Assembly (NCBI RefSeq): GCF_017696055.1
Contig: NZ_JAAORG010000001.1
Location: 558,001 to 622,000 of the forward strand
Direction: 5' to 3'
Source of the DNA: Prochlorococcus marinus XMU1406
GTDB taxonomy: Bacteria > Cyanobacteriota > Cyanobacteriia > PCC-6307 > Cyanobiaceae
DNA length: 64,000 bases
Numbering within the stretch: the first letter of the stretch is position 1; the number at the start of each line of letters is the position of its first letter. The notes beneath the pieces were generated by a model. The model was given only the letters and a program-made list of their open reading frames with translations. It had not been told where the DNA came from and searched no databases. Both the position numbers and the translations under genes were made by a program. Below are positions 1 to 10,557 of this stretch, piece after piece.

Positions 1-378
1 CCTCTACTTCTTGTTACTGGAGATTTGGCTTTTATTCATGATATAAACGGTTGGCTGATTGAAAATTCAATCGACATGAATTTAACAATTCTTCTGATAA
101 ATAATAATGGCGGAAATATATTTAATCGTATTTATAAAGAAAATTTAAAAGAAGATGAATTAAAAAAACTTTTTCTTATGCCAAAAGATATAAACTGGCC
201 AAAACTCGCAGAGGGCTATCAAGTAAATTTTAAAAGTGTGACAAATTTTAAAAAATTACGAGAGGCATTCGATTGGAGCATTTCTATCCAAAAATCTGTA
301 ATAATTAAAGTTGATATTGATCCAGAAAATGAAATTTTTGAAAAAAATGCCCTGCTAGAAAAAATAATTGGCGGTTAA
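1..378 (+). CDS. menD: MenD C-terminal part (SEPHCHC synthase), cut by window start
   Basis: This is the last ~125 residues of the thiamine-diphosphate enzyme that joins isochorismate and 2-oxoglutarate in menaquinone/phylloquinone synthesis. The reading frame is open from base 1, and codons 1-8 encode PLLLVTGD, which runs into [10 protein letters not shown]. This resembles the GD(L)xxxHDxNG part of the MenD diphosphate/Mg-binding site, so the TTG at 25 is an internal Leu and not a start. The gene lies 35 bp upstream of menB on the same strand, as expected for a phylloquinone pathway pair; phylloquinone is the A1 cofactor of photosystem I. Only the TPP-binding C-terminal domain is visible, so the call rests on that motif and on the neighbour. 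Confidence 0.85.
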   Translation, partial: PLLLVTGDLAFIHDINGWLIENSIDMNLTILLINNNGGNIFNRIYKENLKEDELKKLFLMPKDINWPKLAEGYQVNFKSVTNFKKLREAFDWSISIQKSVIIKVDIDPENEIFEKNALLEKIIGG

Positions 379-413
379 ATTTATCATTTTCTATCTTTAA
401 ATAATTAGGTTTC

Positions 414-1271
414 ATGAAAGTATTACCTGGTAAAACAACTTTAAATTGGTCAGAATGCAAATCTTATGAGGATATATTGTTTCACAAATCAGATGAGGGA
501 ATTGCGAGAATTGCAATTAATCGGCCTGAAAAAAGAAATGCATTTAGGCCACAAACTGTAGATGAACTCATTAATGCATTTAATATCGTAAGAAATGACG
601 AAACTATTGGCGTAGTTCTCTTTACAGGTGCGGGACCTGACAAGAAAGGAATTTATTCTTTTTGCTCTGGAGGTGATCAGAGTGTAAGAGGTGAAAATGG
701 ATATAAAAATGATGAAGGGAAGCACAGATTGAATGTACTTGAACTTCAAAGATTAATAAGAAGTTTGCCTAAAGTGGTTATTGCTTTAGTTCCTGGTTTT
801 GCAATTGGAGGAGGCCAGGTACTTCATTTAATTTGTGATCTCAGTATCGCCTCTGAAAATGCAATATTTGGTCAAACAGGTCCAAGAGTTGGTAGTTTTG
901 ATGCGGGTTTTGGATCTAGTTATTTGGCAAGACTTGTTGGGCAAAGAAAAGCAAAAGAAATTTGGTTTTTATGTAGAAAATATAATTCCAAGGAAGCTCT
1001 TAAGATGGGCTTGATAAATGCAATTACAAAGATTGAAGAATTAGAAGCTGAGGGTGTAATCTGGGCAAGAGAGATTTTACGAAATAGTCCAACTGCTATT
1101 CGTATTCTTAAAGCTTCATTCAATGCAGAGAATGATGGTATTGCGGGTATTCAAGAATTATCTGGATACACAACTCAATTATTCTATTCGACTGAAGAAG
1201 CTCAAGAAGGGAGAGATGCCTTTCTTGAAAAGCGTCCACCAGACTTTTCTGACTATAAGTGGACACCCTAG
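414..1271 (+). CDS. menB: 1,4-dihydroxy-2-naphthoyl-CoA synthase (MenB)
   Basis: A crotonase-fold enzyme that closes the ring of o-succinylbenzoyl-CoA to give 1,4-dihydroxy-2-naphthoyl-CoA in phylloquinone synthesis. At 285 aa it has normal family length. Seen: CSGGDQ at residues 84-89, the oxyanion-hole segment GFAIGGGQ near 128-135, and [10 protein letters not shown] at 161-170 with the Ser/Asp pair typical of MenB rather than generic enoyl-CoA hydratases. The C-terminal [10 protein letters not shown] ending is also MenB-like. The ATG start follows the end of menD by 35 bp, so the two are probably co-transcribed. Cytoplasmic and homo-oligomeric in the family. Confidence 0.95.
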   Translation: MKVLPGKTTLNWSECKSYEDILFHKSDEGIARIAINRPEKRNAFRPQTVDELINAFNIVRNDETIGVVLFTGAGPDKKGIYSFCSGGDQSVRGENGYKNDEGKHRLNVLELQRLIRSLPKVVIALVPGFAIGGGQVLHLICDLSIASENAIFGQTGPRVGSFDAGFGSSYLARLVGQRKAKEIWFLCRKYNSKEALKMGLINAITKIEELEAEGVIWAREILRNSPTAIRILKASFNAENDGIAGIQELSGYTTQLFYSTEEAQEGRDAFLEKRPPDFSDYKWTP

Positions 1272-1306
1272 TTAATTTTCAAAAGAACTTTTTTAAATAA
1301 TTATCA

Positions 1307-2764
1307 ATGAGAATTCTTCTTGCCGCTGCTGAATGTGCTCCAATGATCAAAGTTGGAGGTATGGGAGATGTGGTTGGTTCGTTACCTCCATCTTTGATAA
1401 AACTTGGTCACGATGTAAGGGTAATAATTCCAGGATATGGAAAATTGTGGAGTCTTTTAGAGGTATCAAATGAACCAGTTTTTAGAGCAAATACGATGGG
1501 CACTGATTTCGCCGTATATGAAGCAAAACATCCCATTCATAATTATGTGATTTACCTAGTGGGTCATCCAACATTTGACTCTGACCAAATATACGGAGGC
1601 GAAAATGAGGACTGGCGCTTTACATTTTTTGCTAGTGCCACTGCAGAATTTGCTTGGAATTGTTGGAAACCTCAAGTTCTCCATTGCCATGATTGGCACA
1701 CTGGAATGATTCCTGTGTGGATGCATCAGGACCCCGAAATTAGTACTGTCTTCACAATTCACAATTTAAAATATCAAGGACCTTGGAGATGGAAGCTTGA
1801 AAAAATGACTTGGTGTCCTTGGTATATGCATGGAGACCACACAATGGCTGCGGCAATGCTGTATGCGGATAGAGTTAATGCTGTTTCTCCGACTTATGCA
1901 GATGAAATTAAAACCCATGAATATGGGGAAAGCCTTGAAGGATTACTTAATTACATTTCAGGTAAATTAAGGGGAATTCTTAATGGCATAGATCTTGATG
2001 AATGGAATCCAGCCAAAGATCCAGTTTTACCTTCAAAATTTAGTATTAATAATTTAGAAAATAGGCTAGAAAATAAAAAAATTCTGCAGAGAGAAATGGG
2101 TCTCGAAGTTAATCCTAAAAAATATCTTTTAGGTATGGTCAGTAGGTTAGTTGATCAGAAAGGGGTTGACTTACTTCTACAAGTTTCAAGAAGACTTTTA
2201 GCATATACAGATTCGCAAATAGCTGTTTTAGGTACTGGAGATAGATATTTAGAGTCAGGATTATGGCAACTTGCATTAGATTACCCAGGAAGATTTTCTG
2301 TATTTCTTACATATGATGATTCTTTATCAAGACTTATATATGGTGGCTCTGATGCATTTTTAATGCCAAGTAGATTCGAACCTTGTGGTATTAGTCAACT
2401 ACTTGCTATGAGGTATGGTTCTATTCCTATAGTAAGGCGAGTAGGAGGTTTAGTTGACACAGTTTTACCTCATGATCCGGAAAATAATAGTGGCACAGGC
2501 TTTTGCTTCGATCGCTTTGAACCTATAGATTTTTATACATCTTTAGTAAGGTCTTGGGAGGCCTTCAGGCATAAAGATAGTTGGGAATTATTGCAAAAAA
2601 GAGCAATGAGCCAAGAGTTTAGTTGGCAAAGATCCGCACTCGAATACGAAATTATGTATAAAGATGTTTGTGGAATAAAAGAACCATCTCCAGATTTTGC
2701 TGAAGTTCAAAAGTTCTCTTACGGACAATCTGCTGATCCATCTTTAAAAAAAAGTATGACTTAA
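1307..2764 (+). CDS. glgA: Glycogen synthase (ADP-glucose type)
   Basis: A GT5 glycosyltransferase that transfers glucose from ADP-glucose to the growing alpha-1,4-glucan, the daytime carbon store. The protein is 485 aa, normal for bacterial GlgA. Seen: the N-terminal ADP-glucose signature [13 protein letters not shown] at residues 15-27 (Lys15), HCHDWHTG near 125, and a C-terminal GT-B half with [20 protein letters not shown] and the [11 protein letters not shown] loop. It starts 35 bp after menB and ends 7 bp before murF, so the four genes menD-menB-glgA-murF may form one transcript although their pathways differ. Confidence 0.95.
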   Translation: MRILLAAAECAPMIKVGGMGDVVGSLPPSLIKLGHDVRVIIPGYGKLWSLLEVSNEPVFRANTMGTDFAVYEAKHPIHNYVIYLVGHPTFDSDQIYGGENEDWRFTFFASATAEFAWNCWKPQVLHCHDWHTGMIPVWMHQDPEISTVFTIHNLKYQGPWRWKLEKMTWCPWYMHGDHTMAAAMLYADRVNAVSPTYADEIKTHEYGESLEGLLNYISGKLRGILNGIDLDEWNPAKDPVLPSKFSINNLENRLENKKILQREMGLEVNPKKYLLGMVSRLVDQKGVDLLLQVSRRLLAYTDSQIAVLGTGDRYLESGLWQLALDYPGRFSVFLTYDDSLSRLIYGGSDAFLMPSRFEPCGISQLLAMRYGSIPIVRRVGGLVDTVLPHDPENNSGTGFCFDRFEPIDFYTSLVRSWEAFRHKDSWELLQKRAMSQEFSWQRSALEYEIMYKDVCGIKEPSPDFAEVQKFSYGQSADPSLKKSMT

Positions 2765-2771
2765 TTTATTA

Positions 2772-4145
2772 ATGGAATTCTCTTTATCAGAATTAAACGA
2801 TGTTTTGGGGGATATTAGAAATCTGGGCGAGGGGAAAAGAGACTTTTTTAATTTTAAGAATATAAGTATTGATAGTAGAACTTTATTAAAAACTGATCTT
2901 TTTATCGCTATTAAGGGTAAAAATTTTGACGGACATAGCTTTCTTTCAGAGGTTTTAAATAAAGGAGTCAAATCAGTAGTAATACAAAAAGGGATGCAGA
3001 GATTACTTCCTAGTAATTTTCCTTATTGGGTTGTGAATGACACAACAGAGGCATTTCAAAAATTAGCATTGCTAAAAAGAAAAAAATTAAATATTCCTAT
3101 TGTTGCAATAACTGGCTCAGTGGGTAAAACAACAACAAAAGAAATGATAGGTGGAGTTTTAAATAAACTTGGAAAAATTAAATTATCTCATGCAAATTTC
3201 AATAATGAGATTGGAGTTGGTCTTACTATTCTTGCTACAGATATAAAACATAAAGTTTTAGTTCTTGAGATGGGGATGAGAGGTCTTGGGCAGATCGAGA
3301 ATTTATCTAAATATAGTGAACCCGATATTGCAGTTATTACTAACATTGGCACTGCTCATATTGGATTGTTAGGCTCAAAAAAAAATATTACTCATGCAAA
3401 GTGTGAAATTAGTAAGTTCTTAAATCCAGAAGGAGTTGTAATAATTCCAGCAAATGATTTATTCCTAGAAAAAACTTTAAAGGAATTTTGGAAAGGTAGA
3501 GTTATAAAAGTAAAACTTTTAAATATAAAAAATTATAAGGAGAGTTTTAAGAAAGATGATAATTTGAGAGGATTTTATAATCCCTCGAATAAAACAATTT
3601 TAATTGGAGAAAAAACCTTTGAAATTTCATTTGAGGGATTTCACAATGCTTCGAATTTCTTATTTGCCTACGCAGTTGCTAAAGAGCTAGGCATTGATTT
3701 TGCAAGTTTTAATAAATTTGATTTTGTAAGTTTAGGTGGAAGGAATAAAATTCTTAAATCAGTAAAAACAACAATATATGATGAATCATATAATGCATCA
3801 CCAGAGTCAGTAAAAGCATGTATTAAAAACCTGCTTGAAAAACCGAGAAATAAATTTTTCATATTTGGAAGTATGCAAGAATTGGGAGAGGAATCTGAAA
3901 AACATCATAAAGAAATATTCAACTTAATAAATAATTCAGACATAGAAAAGTGTTTATTTATTTGCGATAAAAAAAATGAAAAAATTTACACCAATTATTT
4001 AAAAGATATGAAAAAATTTTTAGTTTTAAATAATATTGAAGATGTACCTAAAGAGATAAACAAATCAACAAAAAAAGGTGATTCTATACTTTTAAAAGGG
4101 AGCAGATGTTGGCAACTGGAAAAAATTATTGGATTAATTAATTAG
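2772..4145 (+). CDS. murF: UDP-N-acetylmuramoyl-tripeptide--D-alanyl-D-alanine ligase
   Basis: A Mur ligase that adds D-Ala-D-Ala to the UDP-MurNAc tripeptide, the last cytoplasmic step of peptidoglycan precursor synthesis. At 457 aa it has normal MurF length. Seen: an N-terminal UDP-binding domain with SIDSRTLL near 33, the ATP P-loop GSVGKTTT at 115-122, the central NIGTAHIGLLGS segment, and YDESYNASPESV in the C-terminal domain, where DxYNANP is typical of MurF. It begins 7 bp after glgA and is convergent with glmU, with only one base between the two stop codons. GlmU also feeds the wall pathway (UDP-GlcNAc). Confidence 0.93.
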   Translation: MEFSLSELNDVLGDIRNLGEGKRDFFNFKNISIDSRTLLKTDLFIAIKGKNFDGHSFLSEVLNKGVKSVVIQKGMQRLLPSNFPYWVVNDTTEAFQKLALLKRKKLNIPIVAITGSVGKTTTKEMIGGVLNKLGKIKLSHANFNNEIGVGLTILATDIKHKVLVLEMGMRGLGQIENLSKYSEPDIAVITNIGTAHIGLLGSKKNITHAKCEISKFLNPEGVVIIPANDLFLEKTLKEFWKGRVIKVKLLNIKNYKESFKKDDNLRGFYNPSNKTILIGEKTFEISFEGFHNASNFLFAYAVAKELGIDFASFNKFDFVSLGGRNKILKSVKTTIYDESYNASPESVKACIKNLLEKPRNKFFIFGSMQELGEESEKHHKEIFNLINNSDIEKCLFICDKKNEKIYTNYLKDMKKFLVLNNIEDVPKEINKSTKKGDSILLKGSRCWQLEKIIGLIN

Positions 4146-4146
4146 A

Positions 4147-5496
4147 TCAAGGTTTCTTTCTTTCCCAATTTTCTATATTTACTTGCTTAGTTCTTGAGAT
4201 TGCTAATGAATTATCTTTTGAGTCTTTTGTGATCACAGAACCAGCTCCTGTCGTAACCGATTCCCCAAGATTTATTGGCGCTACAAAAACTGTATTTGCA
4301 CCAATACTTGAATTTTTACCAATTTTTGTTTGATGTTTTTTCTTACCATCAAAATTTGCAGTAATAGTACCTGCTCCAATATTTGTAGATCTTCCAATAA
4401 TAGAATCGCCAATATAACTTAAATGGTTTACTTTAGATTCTTCCTCTAATTGACTATTTTTGATTTCAACAAAATTACCTATTTTGCTAAAGGAAGATAT
4501 TTTGGAATTAGGTCTTATATGACTATAAGGGCCAATTTTTATATAATCCATTATCTGAGAAGCATAAACAGTAGAGTTTGAAATTTCACAATTTAATCCC
4601 ACATTAGAATTCTCAATAAAAGTATTTGGTCCGATAATGCAATGACTATTTATTTTGGTATTTCCTCTTATATGTGTATTAGCCTCTATGATTACATCCT
4701 TACCAATTTCAGCTTCTTCACTAATTGAACAACTTGCTTTATTTATAAAAGTTACGCCATTAAGCATATGCTTTTCTTTAATTGAATTCTGAATACTTTC
4801 CTCGCACTCTGATAATTGAATTCTGTTATTAATTCCTTGAAGTTCTCCATTATCCTCTATCTCGAGGCTCAAGGAATTTTTTAGCAAAGATATTGTATCT
4901 GTTAAGTAAATCTCTTTTTGATTATTATTGCTTTTCAAGGCATTAATTATTTCTGACAAGTTACTCCAGTTAAAACAGTAGATACCTGCATTTACCAATG
5001 GATTTTCTCTTTCTAGATCATTGCAATCTTTTTCTTCAACAATTCTCTCAATAAAATCCCCTTTCAAAAAAACTCTGCCGTATCCATGGGGATTTTTTTT
5101 CTTTGTAGTAATTAAAGAAACATCAGCATTTTTTGAATCGTGTAAATACAAAAGTCTTTTTAGAGTACTAGGCCTTATGAGTGGCACATCGCCGTTAAGT
5201 ACCAAAAGTTTTCCTTCATGTTTTTTTACTTCTCTACAAAGTACCTGGATAGCATGACCTGTTCCTGATTGAGGTTCTTGAACTACAAAATGGAATTTTT
5301 TATCGTTTGGGATTGACTTTTGTACTTCTTTTGACTTGTGTCCAGTAATTACGAAAATTTGATCAGGTTTTAATTCGACACATGAATCAATTACTCTTTG
5401 TAGAAGACTTTTACCAGAAATTTTATGTAAAACTTTTGGCAATGAGCTTTCCATCCTAGTGCCCTTTCCTGCAGCTAATATTGCAACACTTAACAT
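4147..5496 (-). CDS. glmU: Bifunctional GlcN-1-P acetyltransferase / UDP-GlcNAc pyrophosphorylase
   Basis: Makes UDP-GlcNAc from glucosamine-1-phosphate by acetylation and then uridylylation; the product feeds peptidoglycan and LPS. The protein is 449 aa. Seen: N-terminal nucleotidyltransferase signature [18 protein letters not shown] (residues 7-24), LNGDVPL near 99, and a C-terminal left-handed beta-helix of imperfect hexapeptides from about 250 onward, with [11 protein letters not shown] and [11 protein letters not shown] typical of GlmU. Start ATG at 5496. It leads a minus-strand run glmU / methyltransferase / aroA read in the opposite order; glmU itself is the most downstream of the three. 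Confidence 0.95.
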   Translation of the reverse strand: MLSVAILAAGKGTRMESSLPKVLHKISGKSLLQRVIDSCVELKPDQIFVITGHKSKEVQKSIPNDKKFHFVVQEPQSGTGHAIQVLCREVKKHEGKLLVLNGDVPLIRPSTLKRLLYLHDSKNADVSLITTKKKNPHGYGRVFLKGDFIERIVEEKDCNDLERENPLVNAGIYCFNWSNLSEIINALKSNNNQKEIYLTDTISLLKNSLSLEIEDNGELQGINNRIQLSECEESIQNSIKEKHMLNGVTFINKASCSISEEAEIGKDVIIEANTHIRGNTKINSHCIIGPNTFIENSNVGLNCEISNSTVYASQIMDYIKIGPYSHIRPNSKISSFSKIGNFVEIKNSQLEEESKVNHLSYIGDSIIGRSTNIGAGTITANFDGKKKHQTKIGKNSSIGANTVFVAPINLGESVTTGAGSVITKDSKDNSLAISRTKQVNIENWERKKP

Positions 5497-5521
5497 GTTT
5501 ATTTAAAATCTTTATTTAAAT

Positions 5522-6427
5522 CTAACTCTTAAAGGATAACTTCGTCATTCCCCACTTCTCTCTCCATTTATTTGTAGATAATAGATTTGAGAATAATTGC
5601 TCATCTAATCTTCTCTTGATTATATCGTCTTTACTTGAGTTCAAATTTTGATCTCTATATGGAATACTAGCTTTAGTTAAGAGATGTTCCTCTTCCATTA
5701 AAGATAACTTTTCAAAATTAAAATTAGGTTTCAATTTATTCTTATCAAATTTTGATATTGCGACAGTTCCCTGACTCCAAAAAGTTCTGTTTTTAAAACT
5801 TGGCTTAATAGTAAAAATTTCTAATCCAAGATTTCTTAAAGTTTTTCTTACTGCCGCTGAAGAAGAATAAGTTATTAAATAACCCTGAGAATTAAGATTT
5901 TCTGTGACTTTAGATAAAAATTCAATTGTCCATAATTGTGGGCATTTTTGAGGAGAAAAACCATCTAAATAAATCAAATCGAATTTAGTAGAGGAAGGAA
6001 TTATGTTGATTTTTTCTCTAGCATCACCCCACAAAACATTGCATTTAAAAAATTGATCCTCAAAGTAATCTTTTCGATACAGTGATTCAAATATTTTTTT
6101 GACTTTTGGAGCCCATAATTTAAGGAAAGATTCATTTCTAAGCGAATATTCAAGAGGCTTTTTATCAATCTCCAACGCATACAAATTCAAATAAGATTTT
6201 TGTTTAATTAATTCATCTAATAAAGAAGCGGAATTGTATCCTAAACCAAAACATATATCCAAAACATTAAGAGATTTACCCTTAAATCTTTGCAAATTAG
6301 AAGTAGCTGTAAACTTTAACTTTGTTTCCTCCAATGCGCCCAATAAACTATGGAAGTTCTCTTGAAAAAACACACTTTTTAAAGAGTAACTACCATCTTT
6401 AGTTAAAACTTCTATTAATTCAGACAA
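5522..6427 (-). CDS. MnmC/MnmD-like SAM-dependent methyltransferase (DUF752)
   Basis: A Rossmann methyltransferase of the family that forms the N-terminal half of E. coli MnmC, which methylates the aminomethyl group of wobble uridine 34 in some tRNAs. The protein is 301 aa with no C-terminal FAD oxidase domain, so it corresponds to a stand-alone MnmD-type enzyme. Seen: LDICFGLGYNSASLLDEL (motif I, near residue 55), the acidic YALEIDKKPLEY stretch, and YLDGFSPQKCPQLWT, which is characteristic of this family (DGFSPxKNPxLW). It sits 12 bp downstream of aroA and 25 bp upstream of glmU on the same strand. Function in tRNA modification is by family only. Confidence 0.8.
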   Translation of the reverse strand: MSELIEVLTKDGSYSLKSVFFQENFHSLLGALEETKLKFTATSNLQRFKGKSLNVLDICFGLGYNSASLLDELIKQKSYLNLYALEIDKKPLEYSLRNESFLKLWAPKVKKIFESLYRKDYFEDQFFKCNVLWGDAREKINIIPSSTKFDLIYLDGFSPQKCPQLWTIEFLSKVTENLNSQGYLITYSSSAAVRKTLRNLGLEIFTIKPSFKNRTFWSQGTVAISKFDKNKLKPNFNFEKLSLMEEEHLLTKASIPYRDQNLNSSKDDIIKRRLDEQLFSNLLSTNKWREKWGMTKLSFKS

Positions 6428-6439
6428 AAGCTTTTTAGG

Positions 6440-7750
6440 CTAGTTAGTTAGTTTGGCCAGCTCTTCCCAAAAAGTGGGATACGAGACGCTAGCCGCATCT
6501 GCCCTCATTATTTTTGAGGTACCTTTGGCAAGAAGTGAAGCAATAGCGAGACTCATTGCTACTCGGTGATCTGTTTCACTGTCTACCTCCGCAGAGTGAA
6601 ATTTTGATTCCCCATTAATAATTAACCCATCCTCTTTTTCTGTTATTTCAGCACCGAATTTTTGTAACTGTCGTGCCATGACTTTTAATCGATCTGTCTC
6701 CTTAACTCTTAATTCTTGTGCATCCTTAATTTCAGAAACTCCATTACAAAAACAGGCAGCAACAGTAAGGATAGGAATTTCATCTATAAGTTTTGGGAGA
6801 ATATCTCCTTCAATAGTGAATGATCTTAAATTATTTGAAGTCTTTACTTTAATAGATCCAATAGGTTCACCTGCAATAGTCGATTTATCTAAAATCTCAT
6901 AATCACACCCCATTGAATCCATTACATTTAAAATCCCTGTTCTAGTGGGATTTAGTCCAACATTCTGAATTAAAACCTCTGAATTTGGAACAATAGATGC
7001 AGCAATCATCCAAAAAGAAGCGGAGCTTATGTCTCCAGGGATCAATATTCTCTGGCCAATTAAGTTGTCCCCTGACTTGATAACTACATTCCTTCCTAAT
7101 TCTCCTCTGATACTGATGTCTGCTCCAAATGCTTTTAACATTCTTTCAGTATGATCTCTTGAAGATGCTGGTTCAATAACAGAAGTGGTTCCAGAAGCTT
7201 TGAGGCCTGCCAATAAGATTGCAGATTTTACTTGAGCACTCGCTACAGGGGTTCCTATAACACACCCTTTTAATTTATTCCCATCAATTGAGATTGGAGC
7301 TTTGTTTCCTTTTTCTCTACCAAAAATTTTGCCACCCATCAAAGATAACGGTTTGCCCACTCTCCCCATTGGCCTTTCATTAAGAGAAATGTCACCTGTT
7401 AAGATGAAATTCTTGCCTTCTTGACCGGCAAGTAACCCCATTAATAATCTCATGGTGGTTCCCGAATTCCCACAATTTAGAATTTCTTTGGGCTCTTTAA
7501 ATCCATCAAGACCCAATCCTGAAATCGTAAAAGGCTCATTTTTTTTTATTTCTGGTATTTTTACACCTAACTTTCTTAGACAATCAGCAGTTGAAAGTGG
7601 GTCTTCTGAATGTAAGAACCCCTCAATAGTCGTCTCACCCTTAGCAATACTTCCTATTATTAGAGCTCTATGAGAAATAGATTTATCTCCAGGTACTTTT
7701 ACTTTTCCTTTTAAATTAACTCCACCTTTTATTGTGCGGATATTATTCAT
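6440..7750 (-). CDS. aroA: 3-phosphoshikimate 1-carboxyvinyltransferase (EPSP synthase)
   Basis: Transfers the enolpyruvyl group of PEP to shikimate-3-phosphate on the way to chorismate, and so to aromatic amino acids and phylloquinone. Seen: [16 protein letters not shown] near the N-terminus, [18 protein letters not shown], and [12 protein letters not shown], all EPSP synthase signatures. The frame stays open to an ATG at 7789, but the internal ATG at 7750 ([10 protein letters not shown]) is closer to the usual start of the family and is chosen here, giving 436 aa. The gene is divergent from the comB-like gene, with a 129-bp spacer that must hold both promoters. Confidence 0.95.
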   Translation of the reverse strand: MNNIRTIKGGVNLKGKVKVPGDKSISHRALIIGSIAKGETTIEGFLHSEDPLSTADCLRKLGVKIPEIKKNEPFTISGLGLDGFKEPKEILNCGNSGTTMRLLMGLLAGQEGKNFILTGDISLNERPMGRVGKPLSLMGGKIFGREKGNKAPISIDGNKLKGCVIGTPVASAQVKSAILLAGLKASGTTSVIEPASSRDHTERMLKAFGADISIRGELGRNVVIKSGDNLIGQRILIPGDISSASFWMIAASIVPNSEVLIQNVGLNPTRTGILNVMDSMGCDYEILDKSTIAGEPIGSIKVKTSNNLRSFTIEGDILPKLIDEIPILTVAACFCNGVSEIKDAQELRVKETDRLKVMARQLQKFGAEITEKEDGLIINGESKFHSAEVDSETDHRVAMSLAIASLLAKGTSKIMRADAASVSYPTFWEELAKLTN

Positions 7751-7879
7751 TTTCAAATTAATTACTTGAGAAGATTTCTGTAAAAACAAATTAGTTTTAT
7801 ATTATCAATAAGTTTGTTTTTTAAAAAAAAATAATCAAATTAAGTAACTGTTTTCTATAATAAATTCAGAAAAAAGGAT

Positions 7880-8614
7880 TTGATTATTAATCTTACTTAT
7901 TATCACGTTGCAAAGGATGTTCCTGAAAATTGTCCAGACATTGCAGTGGTCATTGATGTTTTAAGAGCTACAACTACAATTTCTTGGGCTTTAAAAAATG
8001 GAGCTGATTCAATACAAGTTTTTGCAGATTTAGATTTATTAAAAGAATCTGCAATTAAGTGGCAAGCTGAAAAGAGACTAATGCTTGGAGAAAGAGGCGG
8101 AAAGAAGATTGAGGGCTTTGATTTAGGAAATTCTCCTTTATCAGTTACAAAAAAAGTTGTTAATGGTAAAAGACTATTTATGAGTACGACTAATGGGACT
8201 AAATCATTGCAAAAAGTTCAAAATGCTAAGCATTTATTTGCTATGGGTCTCCCAAATAGGAAAGCAGTTGCCGAAAAAATTATTTCATTAAAAAGTGAAA
8301 ATGTTTTAATACTTGGTAGTGGTTGGGAAGGCTCTTATTCACTTGAGGATTCTTTAGCTGCTGGCGCTTTGGCCACATACCTAAAACAGAACTGTGATTT
8401 CGAAATTAATATTCTGAATGACGAATTACAGGCTGCTTTGGCACTTTGGGATGTCTGGAAAAATGATATTTTGAAATGTTTAAAAACAGCAACCCATGGC
8501 AAAAGATTGACAAGTCTTGGAGATTATGAGGATGATTTTAAATGTTGCTCTGAACTTGATTGCTTAGATATTGTTCCAGCTCAAGTTGAAAGAGGTGTGA
8601 TTCGTGCCTCATGA
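7880..8614 (+). CDS. 2-phosphosulfolactate phosphatase-like protein (ComB family)
   Basis: Related to ComB, which hydrolyses 2-phosphosulfolactate in coenzyme M synthesis of archaea. Cyanobacteria do not make coenzyme M, so the true substrate here is unknown; sulfolactate or another phosphate ester is possible. The protein is 244 aa, normal for ComB. Seen: VIDVLRATTTISWALKNGA near residues 25-43, LGERGGKKIEGFDLGNSP near 73-90, and STTNGTKSL near 112, the ComB signature blocks. The start is TTG at 7880, preceded by an AAAAAGGA stretch that may act as ribosome binding site. Next gene begins 30 bp downstream. Confidence 0.8.
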   Translation: MIINLTYYHVAKDVPENCPDIAVVIDVLRATTTISWALKNGADSIQVFADLDLLKESAIKWQAEKRLMLGERGGKKIEGFDLGNSPLSVTKKVVNGKRLFMSTTNGTKSLQKVQNAKHLFAMGLPNRKAVAEKIISLKSENVLILGSGWEGSYSLEDSLAAGALATYLKQNCDFEINILNDELQAALALWDVWKNDILKCLKTATHGKRLTSLGDYEDDFKCCSELDCLDIVPAQVERGVIRAS

Positions 8615-8644
8615 TTCACGAATTGGTTCATTAGGAGTAAAGTC

Positions 8645-9472
8645 TTGACTGATTTTTTGGTAGCTGCATTGCAAATTACAAGTACTTCAAATGTTGAAGC
8701 AAATTTTACTGAAGCAGAAGAACAGATTGAATTAGCTGCTAGAAGAGGTGCTGAGTTAATAGGATTGCCTGAGAATTTTGCTTTTTTAGGAGGAGATGAT
8801 GAAAAACTTAGATTAGCTTCTGAATTGTCAGAGAAGTGTGCAAATTTCCTAAAAACTATGTCACAAAGATATCAAGTATTTCTTTTGGGAGGAGGGTATC
8901 CTGTCCCTGCTGGTGATGATAGTCATACTTTTAATAGGTCAGCCTTATTTGGGAAAGATGGACAGATTTTGGCAAAATACGACAAGATTCATTTGTTTGA
9001 TGTTGATTTGCCAGATGGAAATTTATACAAGGAATCATCCACTATTTTATCTGGAGCAGAGTATCCACCTGTTGTAGATGTCCCAGGTTTATGCAAAATA
9101 GGATTGTCGATTTGTTACGACGTTAGATTTCCTGAACTCTACAGATATCTGTCTGCCAATGGTGCAGAGCTAATTATGATTCCCGCAGCATTTACAGCAT
9201 TTACTGGAAAAGATCATTGGCAAATCCTGTTACAAGCAAGAGCAATTGAGAATACAGCATATGTAGTCGCTCCAGCTCAAACTGGGATTCATTATGGAAG
9301 AAGGCAAAGTCATGGCCATGCAATGGTAATTGACCCTTGGGGTACAGTTTTATCTGATGCTGGAAAAACTCAGGGAGCTGCAATAGCACCTGCTGATAAA
9401 GAAAGAGTAAAGAAAATTAGGGAGCAGATGCCAAGCCTTAAACATAGAAAAAACAAATTGTTTTCAAACTAA
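8645..9472 (+). CDS. Carbon-nitrogen hydrolase (nitrilase superfamily, Nit1/omega-amidase type)
   Basis: A cytoplasmic amidase of the nitrilase fold. The catalytic Glu-Lys-Cys triad is visible: Glu43 in LPENFAF, Lys114 in KYDKIHLFD and Cys157 in SICYDVRFPELYR. The RFPELYR context matches the Nit1/Nit2 branch, whose known members hydrolyse deaminated glutathione or omega-amides of 2-oxo acids; the substrate here is inferred only. At 275 aa it has normal length. It uses a TTG start at 8645, and its TAA stop overlaps the ATG of the amidase gene by one base (TAATG), which suggests translational coupling. Confidence 0.88.
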   Translation: MTDFLVAALQITSTSNVEANFTEAEEQIELAARRGAELIGLPENFAFLGGDDEKLRLASELSEKCANFLKTMSQRYQVFLLGGGYPVPAGDDSHTFNRSALFGKDGQILAKYDKIHLFDVDLPDGNLYKESSTILSGAEYPPVVDVPGLCKIGLSICYDVRFPELYRYLSANGAELIMIPAAFTAFTGKDHWQILLQARAIENTAYVVAPAQTGIHYGRRQSHGHAMVIDPWGTVLSDAGKTQGAAIAPADKERVKKIREQMPSLKHRKNKLFSN

Positions 9473-10557
9473 TGATAAAGTTTTTAGACAATAAACTTTT
9501 TCGTTATTTATCCGTTTTTTTATTTTTAAATTCTTCAACCCTTCCAATTAAATCTTCAAGTGCTCTTGCTGCATGGGCTATAAATACTAATGGGGTTTTA
9601 GAATTAAGAACTAAATCAAATACAAATTTAAAAGCATACTTTCAGAAGGCTAACCAAATATCGGGAGATAGATTCTGGGTAGATTTTCCAGGAGAATTAA
9701 AAAATCCCAGAAAAATAAAAGGTAATGGCCCAATAAAAGAAATTAGATTAGGTAAACCAGATAAGGGTAAAACAAGACTAGTAATTGAATTTAAGGAAGA
9801 GACTTATTTGAAACCTTTGACTTGGGAAATGGTTGGCTTAGATCAAAATAAATGGAGAATTAAACTATTTAACCCAAAATATGCTTTTAAGAAGATTGGT
9901 GAAGGTTTAGTTGAAAAGAAAAGAGGAAATATTAAAGCAAAGCAAAATTTAATTCATAAGAAGAAAAACAATTATGGTTACTTGAAACTACCAGAGGTAA
10001 GACGAAACAAGTTTGAAGTTGTAATCGATCCAGGGCATGGAGGACCTGATCCAGGAGCGATAGGTATTGGTGGTATTAGAGAAACAGATGTTGTTCTAGA
10101 AGTTTCAAAAATAGTTAAAAATTTACTTTCTAAGAAAGGTGTCAAAGTAAGGTTGACTAGAACAAATGACGTTGATTTGGATTTGCCTCCAAGAGTTTCC
10201 ATTGCTAATAATACGGATGCAGATATCTTTGTAAGTATTCATGCAAATGCCTCAAGAGGTAAAAGAAGAGACATAAATGGATTGGAAACCTTTTATTACA
10301 GAGGGTGGAGAGGAAGATTACTCGCGAAAAGAATTCAAAAACAAATTTTAAGAGTTTCCCCTGGGAGTCCTGATCGAGGGGTTAAACAAGGTCGATTTTT
10401 TGTAATTAAAAATACTAGGATGCCTGCAGTCCTTGTAGAAATTGGATTTTTAACGGGAAGATTAGATGCAAGAAGATTAGAAAAAATAACCCATCGAAAA
10501 AGATTAGCCTATGCAATTGCAAAAGGGATACTCGAATATCTAGATAAAGTAGGGTGA
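9472..10557 (+). CDS. amiC: N-acetylmuramoyl-L-alanine amidase (AMIN + Amidase_3)
   Basis: An exported zinc amidase that cuts the MurNAc-L-Ala bond, needed for separating daughter cells. Seen: an N-terminal hydrophobic signal segment to about residue 34, an AMIN-type beta domain at about 35-135, a Lys-rich linker at 138-182, and the Amidase_3 domain from about 183 to the end. Zinc ligands are apparent: His189 in IDPGHGG, Glu204 in RETDVV and His257 in VSIHANA, with the catalytic Glu in LVEIGFLTG. Starts inside the nitrilase stop codon, and its own stop overlaps the murI GTG start by 4 bp. Symbol given by domain order; cyanobacteria can have several paralogues. Confidence 0.88.
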   Translation: MIKFLDNKLFRYLSVFLFLNSSTLPIKSSSALAAWAINTNGVLELRTKSNTNLKAYFQKANQISGDRFWVDFPGELKNPRKIKGNGPIKEIRLGKPDKGKTRLVIEFKEETYLKPLTWEMVGLDQNKWRIKLFNPKYAFKKIGEGLVEKKRGNIKAKQNLIHKKKNNYGYLKLPEVRRNKFEVVIDPGHGGPDPGAIGIGGIRETDVVLEVSKIVKNLLSKKGVKVRLTRTNDVDLDLPPRVSIANNTDADIFVSIHANASRGKRRDINGLETFYYRGWRGRLLAKRIQKQILRVSPGSPDRGVKQGRFFVIKNTRMPAVLVEIGFLTGRLDARRLEKITHRKRLAYAIAKGILEYLDKVG